A DNA stretch of 64,000 nt from Bombella saccharophila (GTDB lineage: Bacteria; Pseudomonadota; Alphaproteobacteria; Acetobacterales; Acetobacteraceae), in contig NZ_JANIDW010000003.1 in assembly GCF_026385475.1 (NCBI RefSeq), positions 329,266 through 393,265 of the forward strand. The letters are read 5' to 3'. Below, piece by piece: positions 17,762 to 26,587 of the stretch. Made by a program: the position numbers and the translations under genes. The notes below the pieces were generated by a model that was not told the origin of the DNA, made no database searches, and was given only the letters and a program-made list of their open reading frames with translations. Each line of letters starts with the position of its first letter. Position 1 is the stretch's first letter.

Positions 17762-18631
17762 TTAGGCGGTGGTGATGTCGAGCCCAATATCAAGGGCGGT
17801 GACGCTATGGGTCAACCAGCCGAGGGAGAGACAATCCACCCCGCTTTCTGCCATGCTACGGGCTGTAGCTGGTGTAATCCCGCCGGAAGCCTCGGTAATA
17901 GCGCGGCCTTGGACCATACGCACAGCCTCGCGCAGCATGTCCGGTGTCATATTATCCAGCAAATACGCATCCGGCCCATAAGGGCATGCAAGGGCCTCGG
18001 CCAGTTGAGCGAGGGAGTCGACCTCTAATTCAATCTTCATGAGATGCCCAGCCCGTTGGCGTGCTGCTTTTAGGGCTGCGGGAATGGTGCTGCCAAAAAG
18101 GGCAAGGTGATTATCTTTGAGCATAATCGCATCATCAAGCCTATGGCGGTGATTGCTCCCCCCACCAGCGCGGACGGCATATTTTTGCAAAGCGCGTAAG
18201 CCGGGGAGTGTTTTGCGTGTGCAGCATACCCGCACGCCTGTACCCTCAACGGCTTCGACAATCTGCCCTGTCATGGTTGCAATGCCACTAAGGTGAGAGA
18301 GGAGGTTAAGGGCGACGCGCTCACCCCCTAGCACGGCACTAGCAGGGCCTTCTACCTCGGCAAGGACATCGCCTTTTGCAATGTGGTCACCGTCTTGCTT
18401 GAGCGGGGTGAAGCGTGTGTCCTTATCTAGCAAGGAGAAGGCCAAGCGGGCACCGGGGAGACCGGCTAATCGTCCTGCTTGCCGAGCAACAAAGCTGGCC
18501 CGTAAGGATGGTTGTCCGGCAAGGAGTGATTGGGTCGTTACATCGCCTCCCGTGCCGAAATCCTCCCGTAGGGCGGTGGTGATGACAGGTTCCCAAAGGA
18601 GGTCGGGCAGAAAGAGAGTTTCAAGAGCCAT
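17762..18631 (-). CDS. nadC: Nicotinate-nucleotide pyrophosphorylase (carboxylating)
   Basis: NadC converts quinolinate and PRPP to nicotinate mononucleotide, joining the de novo pathway to NAD synthesis. From the ATG at 18631 the protein is 289 residues, with REDFGTGGDVTTQ at the N-terminus, CTRKTLPGLRALQKYAVRAGGG binding the phosphoribosyl substrate, HRHRLDDAIMLKDNH, and the C-terminal EASGGIT and GVDCLSLGWLTHS. An ATG at 18712 is in frame but would overlap nadB by 68 bases, so 18631, 13 bases after the nadB stop, is chosen. It is the last gene of the nadA-nadB-nadC operon. Confidence 0.95.
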   Translation of the reverse strand: MALETLFLPDLLWEPVITTALREDFGTGGDVTTQSLLAGQPSLRASFVARQAGRLAGLPGARLAFSLLDKDTRFTPLKQDGDHIAKGDVLAEVEGPASAVLGGERVALNLLSHLSGIATMTGQIVEAVEGTGVRVCCTRKTLPGLRALQKYAVRAGGGSNHRHRLDDAIMLKDNHLALFGSTIPAALKAARQRAGHLMKIELEVDSLAQLAEALACPYGPDAYLLDNMTPDMLREAVRMVQGRAITEASGGITPATARSMAESGVDCLSLGWLTHSVTALDIGLDITTA

Positions 18632-18644
18632 GAGGAAATCCGTT

Positions 18645-20123
18645 TTATAAGGGGAGGTCGTGTAAGTGCCAGTCATAATGGCGGGCAGGTTGGAGGCCGG
18701 GGGCATCATCACGCCAATGCGCGCCGCGTTGCTCTAGGCGGTGCAAAGCCCCCCACGCGATGAAAGAGGCTGTAAGGGCACATAGATTATGCCGTGCAAG
18801 AGGGAGGGTCCGCTCTAAGAGCTGCTCTATCCCCGTACGGGTGCGGAGGATACCAAGATGGTGCTGCATCTCCACCCGCAAAGGCCAATCCGTTGAGGCG
18901 GTAGGGCAGGGTGGTGCGGCCATGATGGTAGGGGACGCATCCGCTACACACGCATTGACATCCTGCCCTGCCCATTGCCCGCATAAGAGAGCCTCGAGCA
19001 ATGAATTGCTGGCGAGCCTATTGGCCCCATGTAGCCCCGTGCAGGCCACTTCCCCACAGGCCCAGAGGCCGGGAAGCGTGGTCCGGCCTTTATGATCCAC
19101 CTTTAGCCCGCCCATGTGATAATGCATGGCTGGTTGAACAGGCAGCATTTGGTTATCAGGGTCGTATCCTGCGGCGTGACATGCCTGCGTAATAGCGGGG
19201 AAGTGCGCACTAAAGGCCCCGCCCGGTAGGGTGCGGCCATCCAAAAACACGCGGTGGCCTTGCTGGAGCTGTGCAGCGATAGCACGGCTAACAACATCGC
19301 GCGGGGCGAGTTCTTCTGTAAAGCGGGAACCATCCTCCAAACGCAGTACGGCTCCCGCCCCGCGTGCGGCTTCGCTAATGAGGGCGAGGCGGTGCGTGGG
19401 TTCTGCTGCGATAAGAGCGGTGGGGTGGAATTGCGTAAACTCCATATCCCGTAATGTGGCCCCTGCCTGAGCGGCAAGAGCGAGTGTAATGCCACGATTT
19501 GCTAATGGGCTGGTGGTATGTTGATACAACCCACCGCAACCACCGCTGGCTAAAATACACCGGCCTGTTGGGATAAACCCGGCGGAACTCCATACCCCTT
19601 GGAGGCTGCCATCAGGTGCGTAAAACCCTTCTAGCGTGCCTTCAAGCCAATGGATGGTCTCTTTTTTGCGGGCGGCTTGGAGTGTGTGATGCAACATCAC
19701 GTGCCCGCTACGGTCGCCCCCAGCAAAGACAATTCGCTTACGGCTATGGGCGGCCTCTAAATGCAGGGCGAGTTGACCTGCCTCATCACGTGCGAGGGGG
19801 ACATCAAGGCGGAGCAGCGTTTCAACAGCGTGCGGCCCGGCCTCGGTGATGCGCTGGACCATGGCGGGGTCACATAAGCCCGCCCCGGCTTTGAGTGTAT
19901 CTGCGGCATGGAGGGCGGGGCTATCCTCTGGGCCAATAGCGGCGGCCATGCCTCCTTGGGCAAGGGTGCTGGCTGTGCCTTCCCCTGTGAAGCTGGGGGC
20001 GAGGATGAGGCATGGCTCCTCAAGCTCCAACGCGGCCATAAGCCCCGCCAGACCGGCCCCGATGATGATGGGCCAGTCAGCATAGCGGGAGAGGCTATCT
20101 CCCTGCATGGGACGTGCCCTCAC
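18645..20123 (-). CDS. nadB: L-aspartate oxidase
   Basis: NadB is the FAD enzyme that oxidises L-aspartate to iminoaspartate, the first step of de novo NAD synthesis. The 492-residue protein shows the FAD-binding IIIGAGLAGLMAALEL, TLAQGGMAAAIGPEDSP, the substrate-loop HPTAL, and GLWACGEVACTGLHGANRLA with NSLLEAL near the C-terminus. The ORF begins with GTG at 20123, whose GTGA overlaps the nadA stop, while the ATG at 20108 is an equally plausible start. It sits between nadA and nadC in one operon. Confidence 0.95.
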   Translation of the reverse strand: MRARPMQGDSLSRYADWPIIIGAGLAGLMAALELEEPCLILAPSFTGEGTASTLAQGGMAAAIGPEDSPALHAADTLKAGAGLCDPAMVQRITEAGPHAVETLLRLDVPLARDEAGQLALHLEAAHSRKRIVFAGGDRSGHVMLHHTLQAARKKETIHWLEGTLEGFYAPDGSLQGVWSSAGFIPTGRCILASGGCGGLYQHTTSPLANRGITLALAAQAGATLRDMEFTQFHPTALIAAEPTHRLALISEAARGAGAVLRLEDGSRFTEELAPRDVVSRAIAAQLQQGHRVFLDGRTLPGGAFSAHFPAITQACHAAGYDPDNQMLPVQPAMHYHMGGLKVDHKGRTTLPGLWACGEVACTGLHGANRLASNSLLEALLCGQWAGQDVNACVADASPTIMAAPPCPTASTDWPLRVEMQHHLGILRTRTGIEQLLERTLPLARHNLCALTASFIAWGALHRLEQRGAHWRDDAPGLQPARHYDWHLHDLPL

Positions 20124-21109
20124 TTAATGGCCAACATGCGCTCGACTGAACGGCGCGCCGGGGCTTGGAGGTCGGCTGGGATGGTGACTTCTGTGCTCAT
20201 GGTCTCTAGGGCCTGACGAATATTTTTGAGCGTGATGCGCTTCATATGCGGGCAGAGATTACAGGGGCGGATGAAGTTGGTTTGTGGGTGCATCGCAGCG
20301 AGATTATCGCTCATCGAACATTCGGTGATGAGCATGACCTTTTCGGGCTTATGTTGGGCGATATAGTCCATCATGCTGGCAGTGGAGCCTGCATGATCGG
20401 CCTCAGCCACAACATCGGGGGAACATTCTGGATGGGCGATGATATGGAGCGGGCCATGCATACGCCGATATTGGCGGATTTCCTGCGGGGTGAAACGCTC
20501 ATGCACCTCACAACGGGCGGACCATGTATGCATCTTAATGCCCGTCTCCCGCTCGATGTTCCGTGCGAGGAACTCATCGGGAATCATGATGACTTCTGGC
20601 ACGCCGAGGCTCTCCACAACACGCCGCGCATTGCCAGAGGTACAGCAAACATCCGTCTCAGCCTTTACTGCGGCGGAGCTATTTACATAGGTTACAACGG
20701 GCACACCGGGGTGACGCTCCCGCAAGGTGCGGACATTTTCTGCCGTGATGCCTTCAGCTAAGGAGCACCCCGCCAAAGCATCGGGGATGAGGACGGTTTT
20801 TGTAGGGTTCAACAGCTTGACCGTCTCAGCCATGAAGTGAACACCAGCCATGATGATGACATCTTGCTCCAGATTTTGGGCTTCACGAGCAAGGGCTAAG
20901 CTATCCCCACGAATATCGGACACGCAGTGAAAGATTTCCGGCGTTTGATAATTATGAGCGAGAATGACCGCATTATGTTTGCGTTTGAGCTCTAAGATCG
21001 CCTCAATATCCTCGGCAAAGAGCCGTTCCCAGTCCTGCCGCGCCATAAGAGAGGCCACAGGGCTGTATAACGCCGCACGAGAGGGAGACGTAGCAACGGC
21101 CTGCATCAT
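20120..21109 (-). CDS. nadA: Quinolinate synthase A
   Basis: NadA is the [4Fe-4S] enzyme that condenses iminoaspartate with dihydroxyacetone phosphate to quinolinate. Cluster ligands can be placed in DALAGCSLAEG, HPECSPDVV and RPCNLCPHMKR; the HNYQTPEI, GVHFMAETVKLLNP and MVTYVNSSAAVKAE-like motifs are also present. An upstream in-frame ATG at 21175 would start inside the promoter region; the ATG at 21109, preceded by AAGGA at good spacing, is chosen (the next codon is also ATG). It is the first gene of nadA-nadB-nadC and lies just downstream of the operator-like palindrome at 21130-21148. Confidence 0.95.
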   Translation of the reverse strand: MMQAVATSPSRAALYSPVASLMARQDWERLFAEDIEAILELKRKHNAVILAHNYQTPEIFHCVSDIRGDSLALAREAQNLEQDVIIMAGVHFMAETVKLLNPTKTVLIPDALAGCSLAEGITAENVRTLRERHPGVPVVTYVNSSAAVKAETDVCCTSGNARRVVESLGVPEVIMIPDEFLARNIERETGIKMHTWSARCEVHERFTPQEIRQYRRMHGPLHIIAHPECSPDVVAEADHAGSTASMMDYIAQHKPEKVMLITECSMSDNLAAMHPQTNFIRPCNLCPHMKRITLKNIRQALETMSTEVTIPADLQAPARRSVERMLAIK

Positions 21110-21129
21110 GGAGAGGTCCTTATATGATT

Positions 21130-21175
21130 TATACTCACTATGAGCATAATAGGGGGCGCAATAGCTTCCTTGCAA
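21130..21175 (-). promoter_or_regulatory. nadA promoter with overlapping operator palindrome (probable NadQ site)
   Basis: Reading the minus strand, TTGCAA (21175-21170) and TATTAT (21151-21146) are spaced 18 bases apart as good -35 and -10 boxes. Overlapping the -10 box and the likely start point is an inverted repeat, TATGCTCA-TAG-TGAGTATA (21148-21130), matching in 7 of 8 arm positions. A repressor bound there would block RNA polymerase. The adjacent upstream gene encodes a NadQ-type regulator, a family known in alphaproteobacteria to control nadABC, so this is probably its operator. Assignment of the binding protein is inference. Confidence 0.7.
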
Positions 21176-21201
21176 GTGTTTTATAGGATTTTATGGTGTG
21201 A

Positions 21202-22059
21202 TTAATGCGCTGCCTCTATGGGGAGGAAGGCCGACCCCAGGTAACAAGAGGCCATTGCCGCAGGGCGAAACTGGTAGAGCTTGGCGGGCCGTCCGGCAGT
21301 AAAACGCTCATAAGCTCCGGTTTCTTCCACGAGGTTTTGATGCAGCACAAGGCGGCGGAAGTTTGGCTTATGCATAAACCGGCCAGAGAGTGTTTCTATC
21401 GCTTGTTGGAGTTGTAAGAGTGTGAAGGCCTTAGGGAGGAGCTCAAACACTGCAGGGCTATAGCGGATGCGGGCGCGCAAGCGGGAAAGAGCCGTAGCGA
21501 GGAGGCGGCGATCATCCCCATGCGGTGTGGTGTGTGCTGTAGGGAGTGTGCGTGGCACAAGGCCGGATTCCCACAGCAGTTCGTAGCGTTCTAGGACGCG
21601 TGTATCATCCCAGGGCAGGTCATATAGACCAAAGGCGGGGGCGATGCGGCTTTGGCGGTCTGGGTGGTGTGTGGCCCATTGCTCAATAGCGGTGATGAAT
21701 TGCGCAAGTTGAGCATTGCCCGTTTCACTCCGGCGGTCCTCCCACGGGAAATGTTGATAGAGGGAGCCGTGGCAGGCGTGGGGATGGCTGGGGCTGAGGG
21801 CGAGATAAGTAATGTGAATATGCGGTATCGCCCCCTGCATGGGAAAGGAGCTGAAGGTATAAAGCTGCTCCATATAGCCAATCGGGCAGTGTGTTAGGGT
21901 TTCTGCCCAATGGCATAGGCTTTGTTGGAGGGAGTGATGGCTTTCTTCAAAAGTGGGGGTGTTTTGGTCATGCCGTAATAATGCGACATGAGGGGCTTCA
22001 TGGCCGAGGGTCATTAAAACGGTGATGAGATCAGTCGGGCAGAGGGTTTGGTATGTCAT
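21202..22059 (-). CDS. nadQ: NAD biosynthesis transcriptional regulator, NadQ/NrtR-type
   Basis: A 285-residue regulator with a Nudix-like ligand-binding N-terminal domain and a C-terminal winged helix. The N-terminal half has MEQLYTFSSFPM and HITYLALSP, as in NrtR-type regulators, but no catalytic Nudix box. FPWEDRR and DDTRVLERYELLWESGLVP are features I associate with the NadQ family (COG4111). The C-terminal part (ELLPKAFTLLQLQQAIETLS, then HKPNFRRLV and GRPAKLYQF) is the NrtR-type DNA-binding domain. It lies directly upstream of nadA, fitting repression of nadABC in response to an NAD-related ligand. The start is the ATG at 22059, overlapping the upstream stop as TGATG. Confidence 0.78.
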   Translation of the reverse strand: MTYQTLCPTDLITVLMTLGHEAPHVALLRHDQNTPTFEESHHSLQQSLCHWAETLTHCPIGYMEQLYTFSSFPMQGAIPHIHITYLALSPSHPHACHGSLYQHFPWEDRRSETGNAQLAQFITAIEQWATHHPDRQSRIAPAFGLYDLPWDDTRVLERYELLWESGLVPRTLPTAHTTPHGDDRRLLATALSRLRARIRYSPAVFELLPKAFTLLQLQQAIETLSGRFMHKPNFRRLVLHQNLVEETGAYERFTAGRPAKLYQFRPAAMASCYLGSAFLPIEAAH

Positions 22060-23279
22060 CAAGGGGTCGGGTCTAATTTGCGTAAATGCTCTGCGAGGGA
22101 ATGTAGCCTCGTAGAGGAGGATGATAAACCAGGGGGTACGCCATGGTCGAGCGGGATACTCACAGTGAGCGGGCGGGTGGCTAAGGTTTCCATCCGCGGG
22201 CTGATCATGAGATTGTTACATAAAGAGCGTAAGCTCATCGGCACATTTTGTTGGAACCATTGGCTTTGCATCAATAAATGCAGCGGACTTTGCCAATTGG
22301 TCAGGCTGACAGATATGACCCCAGAGAATGAAGGAACATAGAGTGTCCCCCCAAGGGAGAGATGCGGGGGTGGGGTGTTTTGTTCACTAGCAGCGAGGGG
22401 GCGGAATGTCGCGCTGAGTTCATGCAAGCGTAAGCGGAGGAGCAAATTGGGCTGGGCTGTTGGGGAGGATGCGTGTGACGCAGCAGAATATAGGTTGGGT
22501 AAAAGGGCAAATTGAGTGCGTAAATGCGTGATGTCGAACTCTTTGAGCATAGTATCGGGGTAGGATAAATGCTCTGCTGTGATAGAGGCGGAGAGCAGGG
22601 CTCTATCTTGTAAAGCAGGGTCTGGCCTTACGAGGGATTGCGGGGCGAAGCGAATACTGCCTGTAGGGCGCGATAGGGTTACGGTATAAGGAAGATGCGA
22701 GGCGGCGATCTCTAATTGCGCTATATGAAAATAAGCGCGGTAGAGGGGCATTGTGTGGTTGTGGCAGCGCGCCGTTAAAGCAGGGCATGGCATCATGCTT
22801 TTACTGATGAGCAAGCGTGTTTTGTTAAGCCGTAACGTCAGGCTATTTCCATTACGTACGAGGCGTAGAATGGTGCTTTGTGGCATACGGAGGGGGAGTT
22901 TGGTTTGCGTGGTGATGGTCCGCGCCCAGTCTAGCCAATTGCCTCCGAGGATGAGGGTCGGGGTCGCCCCTACAACATCCGCCCCATTAAGATGAGTATG
23001 GAAGGAAACGCCAGAGAGCTCCCGCCACGCGCCAAAAGGCCAGCCCTTAGCACGGGAGAGGCGTATGTTTAGCGTAGGGTCTGGCCCGTCAGAGGGTAGG
23101 GATTGCACGGCAAGTTGGTCAAGCTGACGAGTCAGGACAGCCTGTGTGTGATGATATAACCCCCAAGACGCTGCAAGACCTAAGACAATGGCGCCGCATA
23201 AAAAACGGATAACACGATAAGGCGGCCATTTACGGCCTATTACTTTAAAATAAGAATACAAAGAAGGGGAGATACTCAT
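22059..23279 (-). CDS. DUF2125-like envelope protein
   Basis: A 406-residue protein with one N-terminal membrane anchor (about residues 23-42, VIRFLCGAIVLGLAASWGLYH) followed by a large, probably periplasmic beta-rich region. The GWPFGAWRELSGVSF segment and the later repeats of short beta-strands resemble the DUF2125 family, and the placement after plsC in an ftsE-ftsX-ydcF-plsC series is a known alphaproteobacterial arrangement of that family. No enzymatic motif was seen and the role is unknown; related asymmetric beta-rich anchored proteins act in envelope biogenesis. It ends one base into nadQ. The family call rests on pattern and context. Confidence 0.6.
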   Translation of the reverse strand: MSISPSLYSYFKVIGRKWPPYRVIRFLCGAIVLGLAASWGLYHHTQAVLTRQLDQLAVQSLPSDGPDPTLNIRLSRAKGWPFGAWRELSGVSFHTHLNGADVVGATPTLILGGNWLDWARTITTQTKLPLRMPQSTILRLVRNGNSLTLRLNKTRLLISKSMMPCPALTARCHNHTMPLYRAYFHIAQLEIAASHLPYTVTLSRPTGSIRFAPQSLVRPDPALQDRALLSASITAEHLSYPDTMLKEFDITHLRTQFALLPNLYSAASHASSPTAQPNLLLRLRLHELSATFRPLAASEQNTPPPHLSLGGTLYVPSFSGVISVSLTNWQSPLHLLMQSQWFQQNVPMSLRSLCNNLMISPRMETLATRPLTVSIPLDHGVPPGLSSSSTRLHSLAEHLRKLDPTP

Positions 23280-23449
23280 TTGTCCCCAGCCTGTTTTCTA
23301 GCATCTATACAGTAATGCACCTGTTGTGGATGGCTGTGGGAAAAGAGGGAAAGAACCATAAATCCTGCAAAAAACGTTATATTTCATGGTGTTATGGTGG
23401 GTATCAGAGGCTCGTTTTTAAAGGAGCATTACTTTATTAAAGGAGATGA

Positions 23450-24208
23450 TTACAGAGGGGCGTTTTTTACATCCACAGAGTTTTCCACAGGGCTTAGGGG
23501 AAGGTTATGCTCTTGGGAAAGGTGCGTCCATGCGTCTGTTATAGCTGGTATTAAAGCGCGCCCTGCCATTGTGGGGGAAAGAGGCGGGCCAATGATGACC
23601 TCCAACGTGCCGGGATATTTCCGCCATGGGGAGCGAGGCCAAAATAGGCCCGAATTCGTAACAACAGGGATGATAGGAGCTGTTGCTTGGCGGGCAAGAG
23701 CGACCACACCATTTTGGAGGGGGGCTGTCTGGCCGGGTTGGGTGCGTGTACCTTGGGGGAAGATGATAATCTGCCGCCCTGCTGTTTGGGCTTTGGCAAC
23801 AGTCTCCATCATCCCACGCAGAGCTTTGGAGCCACCTGCGCGATTAACGGGGATCATCCCGCTCAACACAAGCATAGGGCCAACAAGGGGGATGGAGGTG
23901 AGCTCTTTTTTGATGACATAAGCAGGTAAGGGGACGAGATTCATCCACACAAATCCATCAAAGAAGGATTGATGCTGGGAGGCAATCAAAGCCGGGCCAT
24001 CAGGCAGATTCTCTTGCCCTGTAATGACAATGCGGATGGAGCAAAGCCGCTCTAACCCCCATAGGACGGCACGCGACCATAGTTTTGCATAAGCAAGGGC
24101 CGCATCGCGCCGGTTGAGCAGGCGGATAGGGAAGGCCACAACCCCCATAAGGAGGGTGAGGACCAACAAATAGAGATTAAACAAAAAGCCGCGTAAGAAA
24201 CTCATCAT
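23450..24208 (-). CDS. plsC: 1-acyl-sn-glycerol-3-phosphate acyltransferase
   Basis: PlsC adds the second acyl chain to lysophosphatidic acid to make phosphatidic acid at the inner membrane. The 252-residue protein has an N-terminal membrane helix, the catalytic H(X)4D motif in HQSFFDGF, the acceptor-binding motif FPQGTRT, and VNRAGG and PIIPVVTNSG as later blocks of the family. It sits in the ftsE-ftsX-ydcF-plsC-DUF2125 run on the minus strand. The product would feed the same phospholipid pool as PssA and Psd encoded elsewhere in this window. Motifs are intact. Confidence 0.92.
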   Translation of the reverse strand: MMSFLRGFLFNLYLLVLTLLMGVVAFPIRLLNRRDAALAYAKLWSRAVLWGLERLCSIRIVITGQENLPDGPALIASQHQSFFDGFVWMNLVPLPAYVIKKELTSIPLVGPMLVLSGMIPVNRAGGSKALRGMMETVAKAQTAGRQIIIFPQGTRTQPGQTAPLQNGVVALARQATAPIIPVVTNSGLFWPRSPWRKYPGTLEVIIGPPLSPTMAGRALIPAITDAWTHLSQEHNLPLSPVENSVDVKNAPL

Positions 24209-24281
24209 GAGTCCTGTTCATGACGTAGAATCTCCCTTTAGAGCAAGGGAAATATGCATCCCTCATCACGTAAGGAGCAGA

Positions 24282-24929
24282 TTATGAAGGTGGGGGCGGG
24301 CGGAATCCTTCTTGGGCGTAGTCTGTTTGGCGTAAAATTATAACGCGGAGCAACGCCCCAATTAATTTGCCATATTGGTTCATCATGAGGAGAACCGTAT
24401 GGAAATGCAATGGCGGACTCATTGCGGGGGGCTGCACCCAGTAAGGGGTTAAGCGTAATTGTGGGGCAATATCGTGGAACTCCAACAAAGAGCGGCGCAT
24501 ATGATAGCCCGCTGTGACGATGATGAGATGATGGAGATGCTTTTGTGCAGCCCATTGCGCTGTCTCCCACGCATTGCCAATGGTGGTTACCGCTTGGTGG
24601 CCTAGGCTGATATGCTGGGCTAAAGCAGGTGGGAGTGGCCCTGTCCCTGTGGCAGAGAGGATATGGCCTAGCTCCGTATGCGGTGAGACGCCTGAGATAA
24701 GCAGTAAGCGTTGTGGTTGTTGTTTAAGCAGCGCAATCCCGGCTTCAATACGGTTCTTTCCTCCCGTAAGGGCGACAATCCCGTCACAATCCGCAGGGAT
24801 GTTTTGGAGGTCCGGCGGGGGGCGGAGTGCATCGGCACAAAAATAGACAAACCCGCCAATCAACACCCAGCTTACGATAGTGGCCACGGCAAAACAGCCG
24901 CGCCCTATTATGGCGAGGGCTTGCTTCAT
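24282..24929 (-). CDS. YdcF/ElyC-like DUF218 membrane protein
   Basis: A 215-residue DUF218-domain protein with one N-terminal membrane helix (AIIGRGCFAVATIVSWVLIGG) and a Rossmann-like domain. Family features are visible: DGIVALTGGKNRIEAGIALL, LLISGVSP, TIGNAWETAQWA and LIIVTAGYHMRRSLLEF. Members include YdcF, SanA and ElyC, which affect envelope integrity, but the substrate is not established. The ATG at 24929 overlaps the ftsX stop as ATGA, so an upstream in-frame ATG (24956) is rejected. It lies between ftsX and plsC in the conserved cluster. Confidence 0.85.
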   Translation of the reverse strand: MKQALAIIGRGCFAVATIVSWVLIGGFVYFCADALRPPPDLQNIPADCDGIVALTGGKNRIEAGIALLKQQPQRLLLISGVSPHTELGHILSATGTGPLPPALAQHISLGHQAVTTIGNAWETAQWAAQKHLHHLIIVTAGYHMRRSLLEFHDIAPQLRLTPYWVQPPAMSPPLHFHTVLLMMNQYGKLIGALLRVIILRQTDYAQEGFRPPPPS

Positions 24930-25789
24930 GATGTTGTGCGGTCCTGCATGCGGCAAAGCAGGTAAACGAGGCCCCCGCTAAGGCACATTATAAGGACCGG
25001 CAAAAGGGCTAGACTTCCCCATAATATAGGGGGAAGCAGGGTTGTAAAATGGAGTGGGTCTGTAAGGGGGGGCAGACGCAGGAGAGGGCGTAATGCCCTA
25101 GTGAGGGCTATGAAGGTCGGCAGGAGCAGGGCTATGCCTATGAGGCTCCCAAGACCGGAGATGAGGGCAAGACGCCGCGCAAATATATGATGCAGCGTGG
25201 TAGGATTACCGCCTAATGAGAGCAGCAAGAGGCGTTGTTGAGTATTAGCGAGAGCGGTCGTGCGTGCCATGAGGTATAATAAGGCTGGGGCGATTGTAAG
25301 GGCAATAGCGCCGCCCATAGCGAGCGCAATATGGCAAGCTGCTTGGCGGATATTTGCTAAAAATGGCGCGAGCTTTTCAAGTTGATGTGGTGGTGGGATG
25401 ACCATCGCATCAGGCTCATAACGCTGCGCTAGTGTGGTGAGCGTGGCGATGTCCCCCCGATAATGGAGGGTGATGAGGGTAGGGAGCGGGCCGGGCCATG
25501 GTGTGGACCAATGAGCAAGTGTTTGTGCAACCTCTTGGTCTGAAAGACGTGTTACCTCTGTGCCGGGGAATGTGGCAGACACGGCATGTTGTAGCGCATC
25601 AATTTTGTCATTTTGTTGCGGTAAGGCGATGACGACATAAGATGTAGCTTGCTCTTCCCATTGGTGCGTTGCGCGGCTTGTTCCGTAAGGTAGAGCAAGG
25701 CTTAGGCCCAAAAGCCATGTAAGAAGGCATACACCAATCAGGAGCGACCAACTGCTTGGCCATGAGAGGGCACGGGCAAGACGTGTCAT
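24926..25789 (-). CDS. ftsX: Cell division ABC-transporter-like membrane protein FtsX
   Basis: FtsX is the membrane partner of FtsE; the pair transmits a cytoplasmic signal across the membrane to activate septal peptidoglycan hydrolases. The 287-residue protein has the FtsX topology: a first helix near residues 12-35, an extracellular domain of about 120 residues, then three C-terminal helices with TTALANTQQRLLLLSLGGNP between two of them, the loop expected to contact FtsE. It overlaps ftsE and the ydcF-like gene by 4 bases each. The partner ATPase is degenerate (see ftsE), so how FtsX is driven here is open. Confidence 0.85.
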   Translation of the reverse strand: MTRLARALSWPSSWSLLIGVCLLTWLLGLSLALPYGTSRATHQWEEQATSYVVIALPQQNDKIDALQHAVSATFPGTEVTRLSDQEVAQTLAHWSTPWPGPLPTLITLHYRGDIATLTTLAQRYEPDAMVIPPPHQLEKLAPFLANIRQAACHIALAMGGAIALTIAPALLYLMARTTALANTQQRLLLLSLGGNPTTLHHIFARRLALISGLGSLIGIALLLPTFIALTRALRPLLRLPPLTDPLHFTTLLPPILWGSLALLPVLIMCLSGGLVYLLCRMQDRTTS

Positions 25790-26529
25790 GAAAAGCGTCC
25801 TTCATAGGTAGGAGCCATGGGGGTAAGCGGGGCAAAGAGAGAGGGAGGTATTTCCTCTTTTTCGCCTTCTGTGGGGGCAGGGGGATTATAAGGCAAGGTG
25901 AGGGTAGCCTCTGGGAAGGAGACTTCTGGCGGGCGCGTGCGGATTGCAAAGAGGGCCGTTGCCCCGTTTTGGACGAGGTCTTTTATGGTGGATAAAAGAT
26001 GTTCTCGTAGCTCTGGGCATAGGGTGAGCGCTGGTTCATCGACTAAAATCAAGGAAGGATGGGTAATTAAGGCACGCGCACATGCAGCGCGGAGGCGGGT
26101 TGTGTGGCTCAGTGTGGTTGGGAGGGCCTGTGCATGGTCTTGTATGCCGAACCATTGCAGAATTGCCTCCGTCTCGCGTTGGATTTCAGCATGTCGAAAA
26201 TGGGCTAATTCTAGGGGGAGGGCGACATTATCGGCAAGGCTGAGGCGGTCCATAAAGAGGGGATTTGCATCAATATAGCCAATGCGCTGGCGTAAGCGTT
26301 GGCGCGTGCGGGCAGGAAAGCGCGGGCTTAGTGGCTCATTTAAAATAGTTGCAGAACCAGCAACAGGGCGGCGCAGGGCTAAGGTATCAAGCAAGGCTGT
26401 CTTGCCTGATTCAGCTGGCCCAACGACCCATAAAGCCTCCCCCCGTTGGAGCTGAAGGGAGAGGGATTGCATTCCCCCTTGTATGAGGGCCGGGCTTGCG
26501 GGGAGGGAGAGGTTATGGAGTGTAATCAT
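25786..26529 (-). CDS. ftsE: FtsE-like ABC ATPase with degenerate motifs
   Basis: A 247-residue ATPase subunit in the FtsE position directly before ftsX. Walker A (GPAESGKT, residues 37-44) and Walker B (LILVDEP, 160-166) are intact. The ABC signature, normally LSGGQ, reads LSHTTR (140-145); the Q-loop region reads GYIDANPLF with no glutamine; and the H-loop histidine is replaced, with FAIRT at 194-198. ATP may be bound, but hydrolysis by the normal mechanism is doubtful. The C-terminal tail of about 35 Pro/Glu-rich residues is also atypical. Overlap with ftsX (4 bases) and gene order support FtsE; the changes could be lineage-specific. Confidence 0.75.
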   Translation of the reverse strand: MITLHNLSLPASPALIQGGMQSLSLQLQRGEALWVVGPAESGKTALLDTLALRRPVAGSATILNEPLSPRFPARTRQRLRQRIGYIDANPLFMDRLSLADNVALPLELAHFRHAEIQRETEAILQWFGIQDHAQALPTTLSHTTRLRAACARALITHPSLILVDEPALTLCPELREHLLSTIKDLVQNGATALFAIRTRPPEVSFPEATLTLPYNPPAPTEGEKEEIPPSLFAPLTPMAPTYEGRFS

Positions 26530-26587
26530 ACCTCATCCCACCCATGAAGCGAGGGCGATTGTATAACCCGCATGACAATGTAAAGCC

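Noticed and set aside
20246..20761. 171-codon open frame opposite nadA
   Set aside because: nadA is complete and has all its cluster cysteines; the opposite frame has no family pattern.
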